From the IMG/VR virus record IMGVR_UViG_3300020466_000021, positions 1 through 22,538 of that record: a stretch of 22,538 bases of DNA. One strand, 5' to 3'. Origin of the DNA: a virus. The notes under the pieces were generated by a model that made no database searches, was not told where the DNA came from, and was given only the letters and a program-made list of their open reading frames with translations. Positions 15,893 to 20,603 of the stretch are shown piece by piece. Numbering within the stretch: position 1 is the stretch's first letter; the number at the start of each line of letters is the position of its first letter. Both the position numbers and the translations under genes were made by a program.

Positions 15893-16008
15893 TTCTTAAC
15901 ACAGTTATTAACTCTTTTAGGTTTACCACTTTTAGTACGTTTACCACTAGGAGAATTTTTAGTTCCTTTAGCAACATAACCAGGCCAACACTTCTTACGT
16001 TTTCTCAT
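15889..16008 (-). CDS. Tiny basic CWPGY peptide (39 aa)
   Basis: A 39-codon gene, MRKRKKCWPGYVAKGTKNSP onward, with 15 Lys/Arg and no acidic residue. Cys near both ends (KKCWPGY and NNCVKK) could pair. The CWPGY-x-x-xGTK ... KRVNNCV pattern recurs in very small phage proteins known to me from marine genomes. It overlaps its neighbours by 4 bases on each side (ATGA with the 90-residue gene; the upstream 78-residue gene ends at 16005), which strongly supports a real gene. It may be a DNA-associated or minor capsid peptide, which is inferred from charge. Confidence 0.6.
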   Translation of the reverse strand: MRKRKKCWPGYVAKGTKNSPSGKRTKSGKPKRVNNCVKK

Positions 16009-16241
16009 TTTGGTGAATGATTGTGCTTTAATATAGGATGACGATAATGTCTATCTCTCCTATGTTCAGCATCGTAATGTGCATCTTTTTTTAAGGCGTG
16101 TGCATGATCAATATCATCTCCAGCCCAATCTCCGTGACCGTGTTCCATATCCCATCTAGCGTCTGCACCTAGTTTTTTTTCATGAGAATAATCATCCATT
16201 GACGCTTCTTTATCCTCATATTTATTCATTCTTTTTGCCAT
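16005..16241 (-). CDS. His/Asp-rich small protein (78 aa)
   Basis: A 78-residue protein with 11 His, plus many Asp, Glu, Lys and Arg; segments include WDMEHGHGDWAGDDIDHAH and AEHRRDRHYRH. I place the start at the ATG at 16241 (MAKRMNKYED), four bases after the upstream stop; a longer reading from 16277 would overlap the upstream gene and begin with an unlikely hydrophobic stretch. The His/Asp density suggests metal binding. The upstream 98-residue protein is also His-rich and shares a DHGH/EHGH element. No family is recognised. Confidence 0.6.
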   Translation of the reverse strand: MAKRMNKYEDKEASMDDYSHEKKLGADARWDMEHGHGDWAGDDIDHAHALKKDAHYDAEHRRDRHYRHPILKHNHSPK

Positions 16242-16245
16242 GATA

Positions 16246-16542
16246 TTAAATAAAACGACCTTCAGCGTCAGGATCACCTAATCCTTCAATACCTCGATCA
16301 GTTACACTTAAACCACGACCACCCATATGTTTTAATACTTTACTCATAGCATGATGTCTATTACTTCCTCCATCATGTCTGTATGACATTCCTGCATCTG
16401 AACCATATTTGTGTCCATGATCTTTTTTCTCCATAGCTTCTGACTCATGTCTTCTATCAGCCATTGATTGTTTCTTGCTAGATTCTTTACCATCTTTATT
16501 CCCAAGAGTTTCGTCTAGTCTTGCGTTATATCCTTGTCCCAT
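16246..16542 (-). CDS. His-rich small phage protein with QSMADRRHES motif (98 aa)
   Basis: A 98-residue hydrophilic protein starting MGQGYNARLDETLGNKDGK and continuing SSKKQSMADRRHESEAMEKK. The NARLDE-LG ... KKQS-DRR-ES pattern is familiar from small proteins in marine phage virion clusters. It has seven His, including DHGHKYGSD and RHHAMSKVLKH, and a Gly-rich C-terminal half. The start follows an A/T leader (AAAAAATTAAATTATG). It may be a virion accessory protein. The function is unknown. Confidence 0.6.
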   Translation of the reverse strand: MGQGYNARLDETLGNKDGKESSKKQSMADRRHESEAMEKKDHGHKYGSDAGMSYRHDGGSNRHHAMSKVLKHMGGRGLSVTDRGIEGLGDPDAEGRFI

Positions 16543-16553
16543 AATTTAATTTT

Positions 16554-16751
16554 TTAAGGTGCTGGTTCTTCTACTTTTAGTTTAGCAACAAGTCCATCCA
16601 TTTCATATTCTACTGGTGCGTCAGGTCCAGCTACTGCTTCAGGGATAGCTCCTACTCTCTTAAATTCACCATCTTCCTTTTCTAATCCCATCATTTTTTC
16701 TACAGTGTCAAGATCTTTTTGATTACCTCTGATCCGAGCTCTGTTTTCCAT
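16554..16751 (-). CDS. Small acidic protein of unknown function (65 aa)
   Basis: A 65-residue protein, MENRARIRGNQKDLDTVEKM onward, with an acidic, Val/Pro/Ala-rich C-terminal half containing YEMDGLVAKLKVEEPAP. I prefer the ATG at 16751 because it follows an A/T-rich AACTTTAAATTTATAATG leader like its neighbours; an ATG seven codons upstream (16772) is possible. The EMDGLV element is echoed in the Lys/Pro-rich protein at 20347-20598. It lies directly after the endolysin gene. The function is unknown. Confidence 0.5.
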   Translation of the reverse strand: MENRARIRGNQKDLDTVEKMMGLEKEDGEFKRVGAIPEAVAGPDAPVEYEMDGLVAKLKVEEPAP

Positions 16752-16784
16752 TATAAATTTAAAGTTATACATGTGTTTGTAGTA

Positions 16785-17198
16785 TTATAAGTTTTTGTAT
16801 TCTTCTGTCGCATCAAATGATGGACATGCTTTTCGTGCAAAATCCCTATGTGAATGTATAGTCGCATCTGGATACATTGCTTTTAATGTACGAAGCACAC
16901 ATAACAATGCTTCTTCTTGTTCAAATGTTCGCGTGTCGGCTGGAGTTTTTCCATCGGCTTCAACACCACCCGCGTAACATATGCCTATTGAATTTCTATT
17001 ATATCCTTTACAATGAGCACCCATTTTAGCAATATCTCTACCTTTATGGATTTTCCCAAAAATATCTATATAAAAATGATAACCTATATCTGACCATCCA
17101 CGACCTTCAACATGCCATTTTCTTATTGTGTCTACAGTAACATCTTGTCCTTCTCTAGTTGCAGAACAATGTACTATAAGTTTATTTATCTGTCTCAT
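16785..17198 (-). CDS. N-acetylmuramoyl-L-alanine amidase, T7-lysozyme-like endolysin (137 aa)
   Basis: A zinc amidase that would cleave the bond between N-acetylmuramic acid and L-alanine in peptidoglycan at lysis. Zinc ligands fit H10 (LIVHCSAT), H117 (HSHRDF) and C125 (RKACPSFD). Y40 and K123 match the catalytic Tyr46 and Lys128 of T7 lysozyme, and the HRD-to-Cys spacing is the same eight residues. At 137 residues it is a single compact domain without a cell-wall-binding module or signal peptide, so it needs a holin to reach the wall. The small membrane-protein gene upstream overlaps it by 17 bases. Assignment is secure from motifs; whether it also inhibits RNA polymerase, as in T7, cannot be told. 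Confidence 0.92.
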   Translation of the reverse strand: MRQINKLIVHCSATREGQDVTVDTIRKWHVEGRGWSDIGYHFYIDIFGKIHKGRDIAKMGAHCKGYNRNSIGICYAGGVEADGKTPADTRTFEQEEALLCVLRTLKAMYPDATIHSHRDFARKACPSFDATEEYKNL

Positions 17199-17355
17199 TA
17201 TTTCCTTTCTTTAGTAAGTACCACTTATGTAGCGTGTAACCTAAAGTGGCTCCTAATAATAATATCTTTAACGTTGGTTCTAACCAATCACAACAACTTG
17301 CCATAAACGCTCCCGTGTTTACTGCATAAAGCTTTAAGCTATCAGCAACTTCCAC
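17182..17355 (-). CDS. One-helix membrane protein overlapping the endolysin (57 aa)
   Basis: A 57-codon frame with a probable GTG start: VEVADSLKLYAVNTGAFMAS, then CCDWLEPTLKILLLGATLGY with a membrane helix at about 28-45, and a basic cytoplasmic-like tail (HKWYLLKKGNNETDK). It overlaps the amidase start by 17 bases, and its start is one base below the preceding stop, so spacing supports a real gene. An internal ATG at residue 18 is an alternative start. The single helix plus charged tail next to an endolysin suggests a holin, antiholin or lysis accessory, similar to small helical proteins before lysis genes in other marine phages. The exact role is inference. Confidence 0.55.
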   Translation of the reverse strand: MEVADSLKLYAVNTGAFMASCCDWLEPTLKILLLGATLGYTLHKWYLLKKGNNETDK

Positions 17356-17356
17356 G

Positions 17357-17497
17357 TTACTCTTTGTTTGCTCTTAATACAACGTTGCCCTTGTATGTAG
17401 GATATTCTTGACCTGGAAGTGGAATATTTTTTACTTTAGGTTCTTTTATTACATTAACCTTTCCTGCAGGTTTTTGTTTTTTTCCGTAGCTTGGCAT
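17357..17497 (-). CDS. Small Lys/Pro-rich protein (46 aa)
   Basis: A 46-codon frame, MPSYGKKQKPAGKVNVIKEP, then KVKNIPLPGQEYPTYKGNVV and LRANKE. It fills the gap between the 79-residue and membrane-protein genes, with an ATG after an A/T leader (TAAAAATAATATTATG). It is basic, Pro-rich and probably extended. The spacing to neighbours (1 base before the next start) supports it. No family or function is recognised. Confidence 0.5.
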   Translation of the reverse strand: MPSYGKKQKPAGKVNVIKEPKVKNIPLPGQEYPTYKGNVVLRANKE

Positions 17498-17507
17498 AAT
17501 ATTATTT

Positions 17508-17747
17508 TTAAGTTATTATTGGATTTTGAGGAGTATTATTTAAAAGAGTATTAGAAATAACTTTTCCTGTACTAGCGTCTATTTCGTTCTGAGCTATAGC
17601 ACCAGTTGTTTGTGCTCCCATTGGAGTAGGTAATGGTACTTGAGCTAAAGGATCTAAAGTGCTAGTTCCAGCTAAATCACTAAACATAGCATTAGTATTT
17701 TTAGGATCTGTAGGTAACATTGAATAAGGTTGTAATGTTCTTTGCAT
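17508..17747 (-). CDS. Uncharacterised polar protein (79 aa)
   Basis: A 79-residue Pro/Thr/Asn/Gln-rich protein (MQRTLQPYSMLPTDPKNTNA, then a LAQVPLPTPMGAQTT stretch), probably disordered and with no Cys or membrane helix. It begins one base after the winged-helix gene stop and ends 10 bases before the next start. It may be a structural peptide. I recognise no family. Confidence 0.5.
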   Translation of the reverse strand: MQRTLQPYSMLPTDPKNTNAMFSDLAGTSTLDPLAQVPLPTPMGAQTTGAIAQNEIDASTGKVISNTLLNNTPQNPIIT

Positions 17748-17748
17748 T

Positions 17749-18195
17749 TTATCTTGTTTTATCTTTGTTTACGTTAGTTATGGAAGTGGATAATACCTTG
17801 TCACTGTAACTAGTTCTTTTCATAATTGAATTAGACCTAGTTGTTTCAGGAATATCCTCTTCCCCTAACATTATCCGGTACATCCGAGAAATTAGTTGTT
17901 TACACTTGAAAGAAACTTTATATATATGATACTTCTGAGTGGTGCGGTTTCGTGCGCGCCATACCACTATCCATCCCTCCTTAAGTAATCTGTTCCAGCG
18001 TCTGTTGTCCCAACTATATGCGTGTGTACCGATTTTAAAATCTTGTTTCGTAAATAAATTAACTGCATCTAAATAAATCAACAACTCGAGATCTGCTTCT
18101 TTAAGATCACTTGTTTTCGCTGCCCATTTACGTATAATTCTATAATGTTTAAGTAAATTTAAATCTTTAAGATCAGATGAGGTTAATTTTCTCAT
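17749..18195 (-). CDS. Winged-helix (MarR-like) protein coupled to groES (148 aa)
   Basis: A 148-residue basic protein with a winged-helix layout. A helix (LKEADLELLIYLDAV), a Phe-rich turn, a putative recognition helix (DNRRWNRLLKEGWI) and a beta-hairpin wing (VVWRARNRTTQKYHIYKVS) are followed by a C-terminal helix (KCKQLISRMYRIML) and a polar tail. This arrangement fits MarR-type DNA-binding proteins. Its start overlaps the groES stop as ATGA, so it is translated with the chaperonins. It may regulate late transcription or bind virion DNA; I recall similar proteins in marine phage virion regions. The DNA-binding call is moderately supported and its target is unknown. Confidence 0.65.
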   Translation of the reverse strand: MRKLTSSDLKDLNLLKHYRIIRKWAAKTSDLKEADLELLIYLDAVNLFTKQDFKIGTHAYSWDNRRWNRLLKEGWIVVWRARNRTTQKYHIYKVSFKCKQLISRMYRIMLGEEDIPETTRSNSIMKRTSYSDKVLSTSITNVNKDKTR

Positions 18196-18452
18196 AATAC
18201 TATAACTACATCTTTCTCTTGTATAACTATATATGTTATGTCGTTTATTTCTAAATTAAAACCAGAATGTCTATCAAAATATATAACATCTCCACTTTTA
18301 ACTACTTTTACTTCATCTCCGGATTGTTCAACTGTAGCTTTATGGTATCTAATATCTTCTCTTTGTTTTTCTCCTAACAGTAAACCAGATATATTTTCTT
18401 TTACCTTTTCTTCTTCTAATTCTACAATTATGTTTTTACCAACTACTTTCAT
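18192..18452 (-). CDS. groES: Co-chaperonin GroES (Cpn10), 86 aa
   Basis: A Cpn10 that would form the heptameric lid of the phage chaperonin. The N-terminal strand (KNIIVELEEE) leads into a mobile loop, residues about 15-32, with the hydrophobic tripeptide in SGLLLGEKQ that docks into GroEL apical domains. The body has SGDVIYFDRHSGF and the C-terminal IQEKDVVIVL matches the SESDILAIV end of bacterial GroES. The length is slightly below the bacterial 95-97 residues. It lies downstream of groEL, and both its ends form ATGA overlaps (with groEL and with the winged-helix gene). The residue pattern leaves little doubt about the family; the cognate partner is inferred from the linkage. Confidence 0.9.
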   Translation of the reverse strand: MKVVGKNIIVELEEEKVKENISGLLLGEKQREDIRYHKATVEQSGDEVKVVKSGDVIYFDRHSGFNLEINDITYIVIQEKDVVIVL

Positions 18453-20005
18453 GCTCTTAAATTATTAATTACACAATCAGTAGATAATATAGTAGTAGCT
18501 ACGGAAGCCGCGTTTTTTAAAGCGCTTTTAGTAACAAGTAAAGGATCTATTATTCCGGACTTTACCATACTTACTTTTTTACCTGTAACCACATCCAATC
18601 CTTCTCCTTCGTTCATCTCTGCTGGAATTGCTTTAATCCCCGCATTATCTAATATAACGTTAAAAGGAGCACGTATAGCTTTTAGTAATACCTCTTCACC
18701 TGGAGAAACTGGTCCAACCATTAGTTTTTCAGAAGCATTTATTAAAGCAATACCACCACCTGGTACTATTCCTTCTTTAATCGCGGCTTTTGTAGCACAT
18801 ATAGCATCTTCTACTCTATCTTTTTTTTCTTTTAATTCTACCTCAGAATTTGCCCCTACTTTTACTACAGCCACTTTAGCTAGTAATTGACTTAATCGTT
18901 TTTCGTATCTACTTCTAAGGTTTTCATTAGTAGTTTTATCTAAAAGCTTTTGAACTTTATCTGCTCTATTTATAACACCTTCTGGTAATTCTTCAACTTT
19001 TATTAATGTGTTATGAGCCGTACTAGTTGCTTGTAAACAAGATCCAAAGTGTTCAGGTTGTATTAAATCTATATCATCACCTAAATCTTCATTTATAACA
19101 GTAGCACCTGTCATTAAAGCTAGATCTTCTAATACATCTGTTCTACTTAATCCGTGAATAGGAGCGTCAATTAAATTAACTTTTAATCTTCCTTTCATAT
19201 TGTTCATGGCTAAAGCTTGTTTTACCACCATGTCAACATCGCCTATTATTAATAAAGGAGATTCATTTTTGTTAGTCTTAATAACATATTCTAATACACG
19301 TTCTAATCTTCGCATATTATCTATTTTATTACCTATTATTAAAACCAATGGATTGTTTAGTTCACAAATACCTTTTTCTTTGTCTGTGGTGAAGTATGGA
19401 GAACTATATCCTTTATTATATTCAAAACCATCTATAATTTCTACTTCTGTAAATGGTTGTTCATTTGTATCCATAGTAACGATACCGGTCTTATCTATAG
19501 CTATAAAAGCTTCACTAATTATTTTGCCAACAGTACTATCATTATTAGCTGATATAGTAGCAACCTGTTCTATTTTATTATTGGTTACTTTTTTAGTAGT
19601 TTTCTCTAAATACTTAACTACTTTGTTTACTGCTGTATTAATACCTTCTTTTACTTCTCTAATATTTGATGGTGTTAGTACTTTATATGCTTCTTCTAAT
19701 ATAGCATGTGAAAGTACTGTTGCTGTTGTAGTTCCGTCACCCGCTTCTTTAACGGTTTTTCTTGCAGCTTCTTTAATTAATTTAGCACCTATGTTTTCTA
19801 CAGGATCTAAAAGTATAATGCTATTTGCTACACTAACTCCATCTTTAGTAATATGAGGATTTCCATTATTGTCCTCTAGTATTACACACTTGCCGCTAGC
19901 TCCTAATGTAGAGCCAACGGCTTGTGTTAGCTTTTGAATTCCTTCAAATATTTTATTTTTAGCATCCTCTCCAAAGTTGAGGTGCTTTACTATTGTCTCG
20001 TTCAT
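18449..20005 (-). CDS. groEL: Chaperonin GroEL (Cpn60), 518 aa
   Basis: A group I chaperonin that would form an ATP-driven folding chamber, probably for phage capsid or fibre proteins. It keeps the ATP-binding GDGTTTAT (89-96, D90), D55 in ITKDGVSVA and catalytic D400 in RVEDAICATKAA, equal to E. coli D87, D52 and D398, plus the PGGG turn (415-418). The apical face keeps Y200, Y204 and F205 (GYSSPYF) for substrate and GroES binding. Departures: the usual TLGPKG loop reads TLGASG (33-38), and the flexible Gly-Met tail is missing, the protein ending TDCVINNLRA. The order groEL-groES is inverted relative to bacteria. The start has an A/T leader and no Shine-Dalgarno sequence. It appears intact and functional. 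Confidence 0.95.
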   Translation of the reverse strand: MNETIVKHLNFGEDAKNKIFEGIQKLTQAVGSTLGASGKCVILEDNNGNPHITKDGVSVANSIILLDPVENIGAKLIKEAARKTVKEAGDGTTTATVLSHAILEEAYKVLTPSNIREVKEGINTAVNKVVKYLEKTTKKVTNNKIEQVATISANNDSTVGKIISEAFIAIDKTGIVTMDTNEQPFTEVEIIDGFEYNKGYSSPYFTTDKEKGICELNNPLVLIIGNKIDNMRRLERVLEYVIKTNKNESPLLIIGDVDMVVKQALAMNNMKGRLKVNLIDAPIHGLSRTDVLEDLALMTGATVINEDLGDDIDLIQPEHFGSCLQATSTAHNTLIKVEELPEGVINRADKVQKLLDKTTNENLRSRYEKRLSQLLAKVAVVKVGANSEVELKEKKDRVEDAICATKAAIKEGIVPGGGIALINASEKLMVGPVSPGEEVLLKAIRAPFNVILDNAGIKAIPAEMNEGEGLDVVTGKKVSMVKSGIIDPLLVTKSALKNAASVATTILSTDCVINNLRA

Positions 20006-20031
20006 TTGATTAAATTAAATTAGATTGGTTT

Positions 20032-20319
20032 TTATTTAAATGTTTTAACTACTTTAGGTCCATTGCTAAACTCTAACTTTTTTGTATAATGTTCCACTGA
20101 TCCATCTATAGCAGCTTCTGCACCTTCTATAGTTTCTCTTCTTGTAACATCCACCCAAAAATCTTCATCAGGATGTTTATATTCGGTTTGATAAAATCCA
20201 TTTGGTAGTTGAACTATTCTCCAATTTCCCTTTTGAGATACATGTTCCCAATAAGCAATGGTTTTTTCATCTGGTTGTGGTGTACTACTCCACGTTTGAG
20301 TACGGTATAAAAACGTCAT
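20032..20319 (-). CDS. Small conserved marine-phage protein (95 aa)
   Basis: A 95-residue soluble protein with many Trp, Tyr and Phe. A beta-rich middle (GNWRIVQLPNGFYQTEYKHP, then DEDFWVDVTRRETIEGAE) is followed by a helix (AAIDGSVEHYTKKLEF) and a NGPKVVKTF end. I recognise the WRI-QLPNG-YQTEY ... VDVTRRETIEGAEAAID pattern from small proteins near virion genes in marine phages, where no function is known. It precedes groEL by 26 bases. Confidence 0.65.
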   Translation of the reverse strand: MTFLYRTQTWSSTPQPDEKTIAYWEHVSQKGNWRIVQLPNGFYQTEYKHPDEDFWVDVTRRETIEGAEAAIDGSVEHYTKKLEFSNGPKVVKTFK

Positions 20320-20346
20320 GGTTTTATATTTTAGGTTATTTAATGG

Positions 20347-20598
20347 TTACTTTTCAGATTTAACTTTGGCTTTCTTTTCAGTTGGTTTTAATCTTTCAGT
20401 AACGTTTTGTTTTGCAGGTCTTTCCTTCATTGGTCTATTTTTAGTAGGATCGACTAATTTTATCATTACACGTTCAGGTTCTTCTTTTACCTCTTCTTTT
20501 TCTGCGGGAGGATAAGGATTTGGTTTTGTTTTTGTTGATACAACTAACCCGTCCATCGCTTCTAGTTTACCGCTTTTTGCTTTAGTATCTTTTTCCAT
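20347..20598 (-). CDS. Lys/Glu/Pro-rich small protein (83 aa)
   Basis: An 83-residue highly charged, low-complexity protein (MEKDTKAKSGKLEAMDGLVV, then Pro/Glu/Lys runs), likely disordered. The EAMDGLVV segment resembles EMDGLV in the 65-residue protein at 16554-16751. It starts 5 bases after the fibre gene stop. It may be a virion or linker protein. No family is recognised. Confidence 0.5.
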   Translation of the reverse strand: MEKDTKAKSGKLEAMDGLVVSTKTKPNPYPPAEKEEVKEEPERVMIKLVDPTKNRPMKERPAKQNVTERLKPTEKKAKVKSEK

Positions 20599-20603
20599 TT
20601 TAA

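Noticed and set aside
16242-16277. Longer start for the His-rich 78-residue gene beginning MILTLKVVLFNI.
   Set aside because: It would overlap the upstream gene by 32 bases and reads out-of-frame sequence of that gene; the ATG at 16241 sits 4 bases after the upstream stop.
19200-19856. A 218-codon plus-strand frame antisense to groEL.
   Set aside because: It is complementary to a clearly coding chaperonin gene, is Ser/Leu/Val-rich as expected of an antisense reading, and every other gene here is on the minus strand.
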